Assembly (NCBI RefSeq): GCF_004792295.1
Contig: NZ_SRRY01000002.1
Location: 682,001 to 746,000 of the forward strand
From: Pseudoalteromonas sp. MEBiC 03607
GTDB lineage: Bacteria; Pseudomonadota; Gammaproteobacteria; Enterobacterales; Alteromonadaceae
Direction of reading: 5' to 3'
Length of the DNA stretch: 64,000 nt
The notes under the pieces are model-generated. The model searched no databases and was not told where the DNA came from. It saw only the letters and a program-made list of their open reading frames with translations. Shown here one piece after another: positions 54,900 to 63,696 of this stretch. Made by a program: the position numbers and the translations under genes. Within the stretch, counting starts at the first letter, position 1. The number at the start of each line of letters is the position of its first letter.

Positions 54900-55933
54900 C
54901 TACTTTGCCCCAATTGCAGTTGATAGTCGATTTCGGCTGTTTGCTGCTCTTTCGATAAAAATAAGGTCGCTGCTAAGCGGCCTTTTTCTTCGCTGTTTTG
55001 GTGAACAGTCGTAAGCTTTGGCACAAATCGTTGTCCTTCATCGATGCCATCAAAACCAACAATTCTGACATCTTCTGGAATCGATAAGCCCATTTTTAAT
55101 GCTTCACGCATTGCAGCAAGGGCGATTAAATCACTCATACACAACAAAACGTTTGGTCTTGGTGTGCTGCTAAGCGCTTCTTTGGCGGCAATACTAGCAA
55201 AACGCTCACTACTTTCTGGAATATTCCATGTTCTATCATCACCAAGGGTGATGCCAGCATCACTGATTGCCTGGTGATAACCGCGTAGTCGTTGATGAGC
55301 GATAGACTGACCAGCTTCAAACTCGTGATGCTCGTAAACTCGGCATAGTACGTCGTTATCAAGTAAGCGCAGCCCTAAAATTGCCACCCGATCATCATTT
55401 TTTTGCAGTGCGTGTTTAGCAATATCAAAACTGGCTTGTTGGTTATTAACGTTTACCGAGGCATCGCGACCGATATTAAAATCAACCGTCACCACATGTT
55501 TTGGTACTTGTTTCAATTGTTCAACAAGTTGCTTATTACGAGGGCGGCCATAACAGATAAAGCCATCTACAAAATCGACTACGCTATTTAGGTTATTGCT
55601 ATTACCAGAAAATAATAAAAGGTTAATGCCATTTTTTTCGAGTACCGCCGATACGCCCCGCATAAAGCTGCTTGCAACGGGATCTGATACCATGTATTCA
55701 ACACTGTCTGGCAACACCAAGGCAACGATATTAAAGGTCCCTCTGCGCAGTGATTGCGCCGCTTTGTTAGGGCCAAAATAGCCGAGTTTTTTACAGGCAG
55801 CCAAAATCTCCTCGCGGCGAGATTTTGATAGTTGATCAGGGCGGTTAAACGCATTTGATACGGTGGCATTTGAAACGCCTAACTCTTGGGCAATACTTTT
55901 TAGCGTCCAATTTTTTGGCTTGGGCATTATCAT
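54896..55933 (-). CDS. LacI-family transcriptional regulator of the sucrose locus
   Basis: The regulator has about 345 residues; the start may be ATG 55933, ATG 55927 or GTG 55936. The helix-turn-helix is LKSIAQELGVSNATVSNAFNRP (about 10-31 region), followed by the hinge around AAQSLRRGT and a sugar-binding effector domain. It is encoded convergently with sucrose phosphorylase and preceded by an imperfect copy of the CTTAATCGATTAAG operator, consistent with autoregulation. The effector is probably sucrose or a derived sugar. Confidence 0.92.
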   Translation of the reverse strand: MIMPKPKNWTLKSIAQELGVSNATVSNAFNRPDQLSKSRREEILAACKKLGYFGPNKAAQSLRRGTFNIVALVLPDSVEYMVSDPVASSFMRGVSAVLEKNGINLLLFSGNSNNLNSVVDFVDGFICYGRPRNKQLVEQLKQVPKHVVTVDFNIGRDASVNVNNQQASFDIAKHALQKNDDRVAILGLRLLDNDVLCRVYEHHEFEAGQSIAHQRLRGYHQAISDAGITLGDDRTWNIPESSERFASIAAKEALSSTPRPNVLLCMSDLIALAAMREALKMGLSIPEDVRIVGFDGIDEGQRFVPKLTTVHQNSEEKGRLAATLFLSKEQQTAEIDYQLQLGQSS

Positions 55934-55935
55934 CA

Positions 55936-55949
55936 CTTAATCGATTTAC
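55936..55949. promoter_or_regulatory. Imperfect operator at the start of the sucrose LacI gene
   Basis: CTTAATCGATTTAC shares 11 of 14 positions with the palindrome CTTAATCGATTAAG found twice in the sucrose locus, keeping the full left half and centre. It touches the translation start of the regulator gene, so binding would reduce its own expression. Confidence 0.55.
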
Positions 55950-56057
55950 TTATCTGTAAATTACCATATAAAGAGTCGAAAAAAAGTGTTTTTAGTCATA
56001 AAAATAGGCGTACCATAAAAGAATGAGAGAACAGGTCATAAAAAAGGTAAAGAGCGA

Positions 56058-56729
56058 GTGATTTCTAAGTTACCAAAATGGGTTGAAGTAGGCGCATTTA
56101 TTTTGGCATTGGTTGCCGGATGCGTGAATGCGGTTGGTTTACTTAGCTTTGAGCATCAAGCGGTATCGCATTTATCGGGAACTGCAACCTTGCTTGGAGC
56201 AGATCTTATGCATGGCAATAGCCTTGATGCTTTACATTTATTAGGCGTATTACTGTCATTTTTAGTAGGGTCTGGTATTGCTGGGTTTTTATTGCACAGT
56301 TCAGCACTTAAACTAGGGCGTCATTACGACACCGCACTATTTATTGAGGCAGTGTTTTTACTCGGTGCACTTTGGTTACTGTGCAATGGCTCTGGCTACG
56401 GGCACTTTTTAGCCTCTGCGGCATGTGGGTTACAAAATGCATTGGCAACAACTTACAGCGGCGCAATTGTTCGCACTACCCATGTAACTGGTATCTTTAC
56501 CGATTTAGGTATTATGTTTGGTCGAGTTTTCCGCGGCGAGGCGCTTGATCAACGTAAGGCTAAACTGTTTGGCCTAATCATTTTAGGCTTTATCTTTGGT
56601 GGCTTAGCTGGGGCATGGTTATTTGCTAAATTAAGCTTTGCAGCGCTTTATGTGCCAAGCGCCATTTGTGTATTGTTGGCATTTACCTATCGGGTTTATT
56701 CTCATCGAAACCCAAAAATTAATGATTAG
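56058..56729 (+). CDS. DUF1275 (YoaK-like) membrane protein
   Basis: The 223-residue product starts with GTG after AAGAGCGA. It has about six membrane segments and the family patterns LVAGCVNAVGLLSF (near the N-terminus), HLSGTATLLG and CGLQNALATTYSGAIVRTTHVTG (about 122-144), all typical of DUF1275. Function of the family is unknown. Its 3' end overlaps the convergent AraC gene by 11 bases. Confidence 0.88.
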   Translation: MISKLPKWVEVGAFILALVAGCVNAVGLLSFEHQAVSHLSGTATLLGADLMHGNSLDALHLLGVLLSFLVGSGIAGFLLHSSALKLGRHYDTALFIEAVFLLGALWLLCNGSGYGHFLASAACGLQNALATTYSGAIVRTTHVTGIFTDLGIMFGRVFRGEALDQRKAKLFGLIILGFIFGGLAGAWLFAKLSFAALYVPSAICVLLAFTYRVYSHRNPKIND

Positions 56730-57627
56730 CGATACTTTTGGGGGTTGCGCCAAAGGCTTGTTTAAACACACGACTAAAATGGCTTGGGTTATTAAAGCCT
56801 AACTGATAACAAACTTGGCTAATCGCTTCACCTTTTTGAAGTAGTTTATACGCTTTTTGTAAGCGTAATTGCTGTTGCCAAAGAGCTGGCGTAACACCAA
56901 ACGCTAGCTTAAATTGCTGATAAAACTTACTGCGGCTCATACACGCTATCTTGCATAGCACATCAATATCAATATTCTCAGCAAGGTGCTGTTCAATATA
57001 ACTAATTACATGGCTTAGCGGGGTTGCAAGCTTGCCTTGTTTACAGCTTGCTATCATTAAATCTCGGCTTTGCTGCTGTAACAGGCGGGTTATCAGTTCA
57101 TTGAGTGATAAATCAATTAAGTAATCCCGGTGTTGCTCATTTTCACTAAACAGGGTGATCATCCGTTCAAGTAGTTGTTGAGTTTGCTGGTTATGCTGGG
57201 CATGAACTAGCTTTGCTTGATATTGGAAAAAGTCATCTTGCGTAATTTGTTGGTTAAAATTAAGAGCATCAACTACTTGGCTTATCTTATCGGTACTGAT
57301 TTCAATCGCTAAACAGGTTGTTGGTTGATTAAGAGACGCATTAGGGAAATCGATTAACACCCCTTGCTCAGGAGCAAGCACAAATGACTGGTTTGGCAAA
57401 AATTCTTCATGATAATCACTGTCGGCAACATGCATGATTTTTTTGCCGCTGATCATGCCACAAAATAGTAGCTCAGTGGAATGTAAGGCCACTTTTTGCG
57501 CATCTAAATAGGTGTCGTAAATACTTAATTCAGCATGTTCGCCAGCAAAACTAACTTTATTTTCAATAAGCACATCAATACGTTGTCGTTTTTTATCTAA
57601 ACTTCTGTTGCTAACTGATGTGTTCAT
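56719..57627 (-). CDS. AraC-family transcriptional regulator
   Basis: The 302-residue protein has an N-terminal cupin-like region of the AraC_N type (about 20-190) and a C-terminal double helix-turn-helix domain (about 205-300) with LCKIACMSRSKFYQQFKLAFG and the second-helix signature QVCYQLGFNNPSHFSRVFKQAFG. It diverges from the aldehyde dehydrogenase gene, which it probably controls; related regulators sit beside alcohol/aldehyde dehydrogenases in other proteobacteria. The inducer is unknown. Confidence 0.9.
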   Translation of the reverse strand: MNTSVSNRSLDKKRQRIDVLIENKVSFAGEHAELSIYDTYLDAQKVALHSTELLFCGMISGKKIMHVADSDYHEEFLPNQSFVLAPEQGVLIDFPNASLNQPTTCLAIEISTDKISQVVDALNFNQQITQDDFFQYQAKLVHAQHNQQTQQLLERMITLFSENEQHRDYLIDLSLNELITRLLQQQSRDLMIASCKQGKLATPLSHVISYIEQHLAENIDIDVLCKIACMSRSKFYQQFKLAFGVTPALWQQQLRLQKAYKLLQKGEAISQVCYQLGFNNPSHFSRVFKQAFGATPKSIANH

Positions 57628-57804
57628 TGTTGCCTCGCTGTTGCCCTAAATTCTGGACAAATAGTCAAAAAGTCTGGACTAGGAATCAAGTGTGTTTTCA
57701 GTAACTGAGCTAACTTCAAATGCTAGCGGTTCATTAAACAATAACCTACCGCATAATTTAGTCAATGCTAAATGAAACACAACAATTTGAAGAGAGAACA
57801 CATT

Positions 57805-59325
57805 ATGATTTATGCAAACCCAGGTAGTGAAGGCGCAAAAGTTAACTTTAAAGCGCAGTATGAGAATTATATTGGTGGCCAATGGGTTGCCCCTGTAAAA
57901 GGAGAATACTTTGAAAACATCAGCCCAGTAAACGGTAAAGTGTTTTGTAAAGTACCTCGTTCATCAAAAGAAGATATCGAACTGGCACTTGATAAAGCCC
58001 ACGATGCAAAAGCGCCATGGGGAACAACGTCGGTCACCGAGCGTAGCAATATCTTATTAAAAATTGCCGATCGTATTGAACAAAACCTAGAAATGCTGGC
58101 AGTGGCCGAAACCTGGGATAACGGTAAAGCAATTCGTGAAACACTTGCGGCAGATGTGCCACTCGCGGCTGATCACTTTCGCTATTTCGCAGGTTGTGTG
58201 CGCGCGCAAGAAGGTTCAATCGGTGAGATAGACGAAACTACCGTTGCCTATCATTTTCATGAGCCATTAGGTGTAGTAGGGCAAATTATTCCTTGGAATT
58301 TTCCACTGTTAATGGCTGCGTGGAAGCTTGCTCCAGCTCTTGCTGCGGGTAACTGTGTTATTTTAAAACCAGCTGAACAAACGCCTGCATCAATTTTAGT
58401 ACTGCTTGAAGTAATCGGTGATTTATTACCTGCAGGTGTATTAAATGTGGTGAATGGCTATGGTAAAGAAGCAGGCGAGGCTCTGGCAACGAGTACTCGA
58501 ATTGCGAAGATTGCCTTTACAGGTTCAACACCCGTAGGGTCGCATATCTTAAAATGTGCAGCTGATAATATTATTCCTTCGACGGTTGAGTTAGGTGGTA
58601 AATCGCCAAATATTTTCTTTAATGATGTAATGGAAAAAGACGATGAGTTTTTGAGTAAGGCTGTTGAAGGAGCTGTACTTGCGTACTTTAACCAAGGCGA
58701 AGTTTGTACGTGTCCGTCGCGTTTATTTATTCAAGAAGATATTTACGAGCAATTTATTGAGCGTGTACTTGCCCGCACTTTACAAATTAAACGGGGTAAC
58801 CCACTTGATACTGAAACCATGGTAGGTGCTCAAGCATCACAAGCTCAGTTTGATAAGATCCTAAGCTACATCGAAATCGGTAAAAAGGAAGGGGCAGAAG
58901 TCCTTGCTGGTGGTGAAGTCGAGCAACTGTCAGATGAGTTTAACGGCGGTTACTACATTCAACCAACACTGTTAAAAGGCACCAATGACATGCGTGTGTT
59001 CCAAGAAGAGATTTTTGGCCCTGTTATTTCAATGTCGACTTTTAAAGATGAAGATGAAGCGTTAGCGCTTGCTAATAGCTCAGAGTTCGGCTTAGGTGCG
59101 GGTGTGTGGAGTCGAAACATGAACCGTGCTTATCACTTTGGTCGTAAGATTGAAGCGGGCCGTGTTTGGACCAACTGCTATCATATGTATCCAGCGCATG
59201 CTGCGTTTGGTGGTTATAAAAAGTCAGGCATTGGTCGAGAAACACATAAACTCGCCCTTGATCATTACCAACAAACCAAAAACTTATTAGTAAGTTACAG
59301 CGAAAACCCACTGGGCTTCTTTTAA
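57805..59325 (+). CDS. NAD(P)-dependent aldehyde dehydrogenase (ExaC/AldB-like)
   Basis: The ATG at 57805 follows AGAGAGAAC and begins [10 protein letters not shown]; a longer ATG at 57772 is less likely. The 506-residue enzyme has [12 protein letters not shown], the cofactor motif FTGSTPVG, general base Glu262 in VELGGKSPN and nucleophile Cys301 in [12 protein letters not shown]. Length and N-terminus match the acetaldehyde dehydrogenase group (ExaC, AldB). The [21 protein letters not shown] end is typical. It oxidises aldehydes to acids and is presumably induced by the divergent AraC protein. Confidence 0.93.
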   Translation: MIYANPGSEGAKVNFKAQYENYIGGQWVAPVKGEYFENISPVNGKVFCKVPRSSKEDIELALDKAHDAKAPWGTTSVTERSNILLKIADRIEQNLEMLAVAETWDNGKAIRETLAADVPLAADHFRYFAGCVRAQEGSIGEIDETTVAYHFHEPLGVVGQIIPWNFPLLMAAWKLAPALAAGNCVILKPAEQTPASILVLLEVIGDLLPAGVLNVVNGYGKEAGEALATSTRIAKIAFTGSTPVGSHILKCAADNIIPSTVELGGKSPNIFFNDVMEKDDEFLSKAVEGAVLAYFNQGEVCTCPSRLFIQEDIYEQFIERVLARTLQIKRGNPLDTETMVGAQASQAQFDKILSYIEIGKKEGAEVLAGGEVEQLSDEFNGGYYIQPTLLKGTNDMRVFQEEIFGPVISMSTFKDEDEALALANSSEFGLGAGVWSRNMNRAYHFGRKIEAGRVWTNCYHMYPAHAAFGGYKKSGIGRETHKLALDHYQQTKNLLVSYSENPLGFF

Positions 59326-59356
59326 AAGCAATTTCTTATTGTTGTCGAAACTACCC

Positions 59357-59386
59357 AAACGCCACATCTAGTGGCGTTTTTATTTT
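59357..59386 (+). terminator. Terminator of the aldehyde dehydrogenase gene
   Basis: Perfect nine-base-pair stem AAACGCCAC / GTGGCGTTT (59357-59365 and 59371-59379) with loop ATCTA, followed by a T-rich tract TTTATTTT, 31 bases after the stop. Confidence 0.9.
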
Positions 59387-59395
59387 ATAACGGGC

Positions 59396-59920
59396 ATAAA
59401 AAAGCCCGGCGAACACACAAGCCAGGCTTTTCGACAACAATTTGGTTGAGTCACCGCAAGTGCAGTGACTCGGAATAAAAAAGCTTAGAGAACACACAAA
59501 CTAAGCTTTTGACAACAATTTGGTTGAGTCACCGCGTGTGCAATGACTCGGAATAAAAAAGCTTAGAGAACACACAAACTAAGCTTTTGACAACAATTTG
59601 GTTGAGTCACCGCGTGTGCAGTGAATCGGAATAAAAAAGCTTAGAGAACACACAAACTAAGCTTTCGACAACAATTTGGTTAGTCACCGCAAGTGCAGTG
59701 ACTCGGAATAAAAAAGCTTAGAGAACACACAAACTAAGCTTTTGACAACAATTTGGATGAGTCACCGCGTATGCAGTGACTCGGAATAAAAAAGCTTAGA
59801 GAACACACAAACTAAGCTTTTGACAACAATTTGGTTGAGTCACCGCGTGTGCAATGACTCGGTATATAAAAAAGCCCAGAGAACACACAAACTAGACTTT
59901 TTGTGACAACAATTCGGTTA
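59396..59920. repeat. Tandem array of seven ~78-bp repeats, each with two hairpins
   Basis: The core GAACACACAA recurs at 59411, 59490, 59568, 59646, 59723, 59801 and 59881 (spacing 77-80), and GACAACAATTTGG follows each time. Unit hairpin 1 is AAAAGCTTAG / CTAAGCTTTT around the 12-base core loop (for example 59479-59510), with A and T runs that make it terminator-like on both strands. Hairpin 2 is GAGTCAC.GC / GC.GTGACTC with a four-base loop (for example 59526-59549). The first copy has a GC-rich stem (AAGCCCGGC / GCCAGGCTT), with both arms changed together. The last copy is degenerate and runs into the stop codon of the convergent gene. No spacers of CRISPR type and no ORFs are present. 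Confidence 0.95.
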
Positions 59921-60391
59921 TAAAGCTAAGTTTTGCTTAGCGCGGTTTAGGTTGTGATTAACTAAATCATTACCCGACATTTTTACCGCTTCATAAAAAT
60001 CAGACAGTGCAGCAGTGTCGTTTTTCGACATGATGCGTGCGATACCACGGTTACTTAAAGCGAATGAAGTAAGCTCTCGGCGTTTGTAGCCGCGTACTTC
60101 GCTTTGATTAAGAAGCTTGATAGCTTCAGTACAAAGTGATTCTGCGTGGCTGAAGTTTTTAGACTTCACACTTGCTGCGCAACGATTAAATGCAAGTTCG
60201 TATTGGCTGTTTACGTCAGACGCTTTAGCTGTGTTATTTAACACTGCTTCATATTGGCCTTGCATAATAGCTTGCGATGAATCTGAGTCGCTAATTACCA
60301 TCAGTTTGTAGTCACTTTGATCAGCGATTGCAAAAGCTGAACATGTCAGCAAAGAGCTAAGAGCAAGTCGTTTTAAAAGTGGTTTAAACAT
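59918..60391 (-). CDS. Small exported TPR-like protein
   Basis: The ATG at 60391 follows GAGGAAACC on the minus strand and starts a signal peptide (MFKPLLKRLALSSLLTCSAFA, cleavage near AIA|DQ, about 24). The mature ~133 residues form helical pairs of tetratricopeptide character (CAASVKSKNFSHAESLCTEAIKLL and FALSNRGIARIMSKNDTAALSDFYEA). It is probably periplasmic; no partner is evident. The stop codon coincides with the end of the repeat array. Confidence 0.75.
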   Translation of the reverse strand: MFKPLLKRLALSSLLTCSAFAIADQSDYKLMVISDSDSSQAIMQGQYEAVLNNTAKASDVNSQYELAFNRCAASVKSKNFSHAESLCTEAIKLLNQSEVRGYKRRELTSFALSNRGIARIMSKNDTAALSDFYEAVKMSGNDLVNHNLNRAKQNLAL

Positions 60392-60597
60392 GATTGGTTT
60401 CCTCATTAATCGCAGCATCGTTTGCTGATGAGTTAACTTTAGAGTAATCCATCTAAACCGACAAACGATTAAAATAAACTTGATAGATGAATTTTTTTAA
60501 TCTATTGGCATGTGTTGTACTTTTTATTGCCACAACAATGCCTTAGTGTTTAAATGGGATGTTTTTTAAACATAATAATTATTTAAAATGGATTTTT

Positions 60598-62082
60598 ATG
60601 AAACCCTTGACGCTTTACTCATCACTTATTTTTACAGCTCTTAACTTCAGCCCACTTGGTGTGAGCTTATGTAATGGCGAAGATAGCCATTCAGTAACTA
60701 ACTCTGAGATTAATTGGTCTGAACTTGCTGTAAAAGATGTTGAAGCGGCCTATCAGTTATCGGTTATTAATCACCCTGGTATGTATGATATACGTAACCC
60801 AGGCTTTGCTAAACAGCTCGAAAAAGCAAAGCAAGAAGGCTTAAAGCTGGCAGTAAAAGCGCATAGTTCACAAGCTTTTGCTGCGGCTATTTCACGTTTT
60901 AGAACTGTTCTACAAGATGGTCATGCAGGAGCTATCGATACCTTGCCCAGAGAATTAAAGCCACAAAAAAGCTGGCCGGGCTTTTCAACAGTGTGGCGCG
61001 GTGATGCGTTAAAAGTGTATTACAGTGAGTTAGATGCAATTGCCAAGGGCGATAAACTAGTGAGTTGTGACAATACAGCAATTAATACTTTGCTGGTTGA
61101 GCGTGTTTTTCGCTATTACGGCGAAGTTCAGCAGCCTGGTAGTTGGTGGAATCATGGCTGGCGACTAACAATTGATGATGGCAACCCGTTTTTGTCGCCG
61201 CTTGAAAGCTGTACATTTGAAAAAGCCGACGGTTCTACCTATAGCCTAAAATTAAACTGGACTGTTAGGCCTGATGATGTCAATGAAAAACTTAAAAATG
61301 CCTACAATGGCGATAAGTTGCCAATTGAACTTAATTGGCCTTTAGGGAATATTGCTTGGATCAGTATGCCAACTTATGCACCTAATGAGCAGCAGCAAGC
61401 GGATTATCAAGCGATGTTGAGCGCTATTGAACAGCAGCATAGTAAGTTAATGCAAGCTAAAGCCGTTGTGCTTGATCTTCGCCATAATCAAGGTGGCTCA
61501 TCGATGTGGAGTGAGCAAATAGCCTCAGCACTTTGGGGCAGTGAACAATTCAAATATGGCCGCTATAAGCTACACAAAAATACCCAAGTGTGGTGGCGAA
61601 CTTCTAAAGGCAATACTGACTATTTTGGCGATGTAGTCGCAAGCTATGATACGGCTAGTCCTTGGTATCAATGGTTAAAGACAACCCACGAAAGTATGCA
61701 GGCGGCTTATGAAAAGGGTGAACAATTTTATGTCGAGATAGTCTCTGCAGAGCAACAAGCAATGCCAAAAAACGCCAGTCAGTTTACTACACCTGTTTAT
61801 GTGATTGTGCCAGGGCAATGTGCCAGTGCTTGTTTAGATGCGCTGGATAGTTTTAAGCTGTTTGCAAGCACACAATTAGTTGGCGCACCAAGTAGTACAG
61901 ATTCTACCTACATGGAGGTGAGGCTCGAAACCCTACCTTCAGGTTTTGCTAAAGTCATTCTGCCTATTAAAGTATATGTAAATAGGCCTCGCGAAAAAGG
62001 CTTTTACTATCAACCTGATATTAAATTCAACGAACTTGAATGGACAACACAAGCGCTTGTTAAAATGATAGCTGAGTTGTAA
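60598..62082 (+). CDS. Exported S41-family (C-terminal-processing-like) peptidase
   Basis: The ATG at 60598 gives a signal peptide (about 1-25, LYSSLIFTALNFSPLGVSL); an ATG at 60559 would lengthen the n-region unusually. The 494-residue product has an N-terminal helical region, a PDZ-like middle that is not clearly defined (about 125-235), and an S41 core with AVVLDLRHNQGGSSMWSEQ (about 295-313) and PVYVIVPGQCASACLDALD, where Ser in CASAC fits the nucleophile. It is likely periplasmic or outer-membrane associated. The substrate is unknown. Confidence 0.8.
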   Translation: MKPLTLYSSLIFTALNFSPLGVSLCNGEDSHSVTNSEINWSELAVKDVEAAYQLSVINHPGMYDIRNPGFAKQLEKAKQEGLKLAVKAHSSQAFAAAISRFRTVLQDGHAGAIDTLPRELKPQKSWPGFSTVWRGDALKVYYSELDAIAKGDKLVSCDNTAINTLLVERVFRYYGEVQQPGSWWNHGWRLTIDDGNPFLSPLESCTFEKADGSTYSLKLNWTVRPDDVNEKLKNAYNGDKLPIELNWPLGNIAWISMPTYAPNEQQQADYQAMLSAIEQQHSKLMQAKAVVLDLRHNQGGSSMWSEQIASALWGSEQFKYGRYKLHKNTQVWWRTSKGNTDYFGDVVASYDTASPWYQWLKTTHESMQAAYEKGEQFYVEIVSAEQQAMPKNASQFTTPVYVIVPGQCASACLDALDSFKLFASTQLVGAPSSTDSTYMEVRLETLPSGFAKVILPIKVYVNRPREKGFYYQPDIKFNELEWTTQALVKMIAEL

Positions 62083-62154
62083 TTAAATAATATTAACTTG
62101 CTTTTTTATATTATACGATTACGATCTGTATACGTTTTATATATAGGTCATATA

Positions 62155-62361
62155 ATGGGTATTGTTAAAATTAGCGATGAGCTACACGAAGAAATCCGTA
62201 AAGCAAGCACAGCGATGGTGCGTTCAATCAACTCACAATCTGAGTATTGGATTAAAATCGGCATGCTTGCTGAGCTAAATCCAACTATGACCTACAGCGA
62301 TATTATCAAAGAGCAACTTCGCCTAGCTGATGTGAAAGCTAAGGATGTGCGTGATGAGTAA
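62155..62361 (+). CDS. ParD-like antitoxin-family protein
   Basis: The 68-residue protein begins MGIVKISDELHEEIRKAS and contains RSINSQSEYWIKIGMLAELNP, matching the ParD_like family (ribbon-helix-helix type DNA binding). AGGTCATATA precedes the ATG. No ParE-like toxin is encoded next to it; instead it overlaps a methionine aminopeptidase gene by eight bases. The upstream region has two TATACG elements (62113-62118 and 62130-62135) that could be an autoregulatory site. Confidence 0.8.
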   Translation: MGIVKISDELHEEIRKASTAMVRSINSQSEYWIKIGMLAELNPTMTYSDIIKEQLRLADVKAKDVRDE

Positions 62362-63136
62362 GGTTGTGATTAAAAATGCAGACGAAATTGCTTTGATGCG
62401 AGAATCTGGCCGATTACTTGCCGATGTATTTGCTTACCTTGATCCTTTGGTAAAAGAAGGAGTGACTACAATGCAAATAAACGATCTCGTCGAGCGTTAC
62501 ATAGTTGATCAGTTACAAGCAAGGCCATCTAGTAAAGGACAGTACGACTACCCTTATGTACTAAATGCCTCTGTCAACGAGGTGGTATGTCATGGTTTCC
62601 CTAACGAAAAAGGCATTTTGAAAGCGGGTGATATTGTTAATATTGATATCACTCTTGAGAAAAATGGCTATTTAGCTGACTCTAGCAAAATGTATTTAAT
62701 TGGAGAGGTGTCGCCGTTAGCGAAACGTTTGGTTGACACAACTCAGCAAGCGCTATGGCATGCGATTAAAATGGTAAAACCCGGTGTGCGGCTGGGGGAT
62801 ATTGGTAATGCGATTGCAAATTTTGCTCATCAACATGGTTACAGCGTGGTTAAAGAATATTGTGGTCATGGTATCGGCCAGCAAATGCACGAAGAGCCAC
62901 AAGTATTGCATTACGGTAAGAAAAACACTGGGCTGGTGTTAAAAGAGGGTATGACCTTCACGATAGAGCCAATGATCAATCAGGGGGCTGCTAAAGTGAA
63001 AACTAAGCCTGATGGCTGGACAGTGGTAACAAGGGATAAAAAGCTCTCGGCACAATGGGAGCACACTTTAGCGGTAACGGCTGAGGGCGTTGAAGTGCTA
63101 ACCTTGCGCGAAGAAGAGCACCACTTTTTAAGCTAA
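62354..63136 (+). CDS. map: Type I methionine aminopeptidase (paralog)
   Basis: The ATG at 62354 overlaps the ParD-like gene end; AAGG lies 11 bases upstream. The 260-residue enzyme keeps all five metal ligands: Asp in NIDITLEKNG, Asp in LADSSKM, His in EYCGHGIGQQMHEEPQ, Glu in FTIEPMIN and Glu in AQWEHTLAVT. It removes N-terminal Met from new proteins. Being coupled to an antitoxin-like gene rather than rpsB/tsf, it is probably a second, dispensable Map copy. It overlaps the convergent gene by nine bases. Confidence 0.93.
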   Translation: MSKVVIKNADEIALMRESGRLLADVFAYLDPLVKEGVTTMQINDLVERYIVDQLQARPSSKGQYDYPYVLNASVNEVVCHGFPNEKGILKAGDIVNIDITLEKNGYLADSSKMYLIGEVSPLAKRLVDTTQQALWHAIKMVKPGVRLGDIGNAIANFAHQHGYSVVKEYCGHGIGQQMHEEPQVLHYGKKNTGLVLKEGMTFTIEPMINQGAAKVKTKPDGWTVVTRDKKLSAQWEHTLAVTAEGVEVLTLREEEHHFLS

Positions 63137-63586
63137 TTCAGCAACAGGCTCTTCTGCTAACCAATTTAGAGCCGCTGTTTTTGACTTAAATACATTCATC
63201 ACCATACCTGCTCGTTTATATAAATTACAGTAGGTATCGGTGAGCAAGCTACCACCTTCAAGCCCCTCTTTTATGACTAAGGCTGTTTTAGCCGGCGCAA
63301 TGCCTTTGCGTCTAAGCTCAACAAAATACACCATTAGTTTTTCAAGAGCCCCAGGTGTTGCCATGCATGAGTTTTCAAATTCAACCAATTCATACCATTG
63401 ACCATAAGCCGTGGTGAGTTTGTTGATATAATCTTGTTGCATGAAAGAGTGAGCTTCAATTATTTCTTCGTTGAACGGCCCAGTAGCAGTCGTTAAAAGC
63501 GTGTGTTCTCGTTGGTAAAACTCGACAAGACCATGTGGCTTAAAATCTTTGAATGGATAATGGTTAGTTGATACTTTGTTATGCAT
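63128..63586 (-). CDS. Unknown 152-residue cytoplasmic protein
   Basis: No signal peptide or membrane segment. The C-terminal VFKSKTAALNWLAEEP resembles the end of SpoIIAA-like/STAS-type proteins (..F....eAl.WL), and the length fits that fold, but the rest is not convincing. It is convergent with map, overlapping it by nine bases. Function unknown. Confidence 0.6.
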   Translation of the reverse strand: MHNKVSTNHYPFKDFKPHGLVEFYQREHTLLTTATGPFNEEIIEAHSFMQQDYINKLTTAYGQWYELVEFENSCMATPGALEKLMVYFVELRRKGIAPAKTALVIKEGLEGGSLLTDTYCNLYKRAGMVMNVFKSKTAALNWLAEEPVAELA

Positions 63587-63696
63587 CCGTTCAATCCCTG
63601 AATGTTTATTAAGCTATTGATAATAGCAGTGTAATAGATTAATTCAATATTTAGCCCAACAAGATTGCTAAAATAACAATAAAAGTATTGTTTTTA

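Noticed and set aside
59396..59920. CRISPR array
   Set aside because: Units are nearly identical over their whole 78 bp; there are no unique spacers and no cas genes.
59396..59920. Integron attC (VCR-like) array
   Set aside because: Hairpin symmetry and GACAAC/GTTG ends are vaguely similar, but no cassettes lie between units and no integrase is present.
62098..62154. Longer ParD-like start
   Set aside because: The added residues come from the AT-rich promoter region and the ATG at 62155 matches the family N-terminus.
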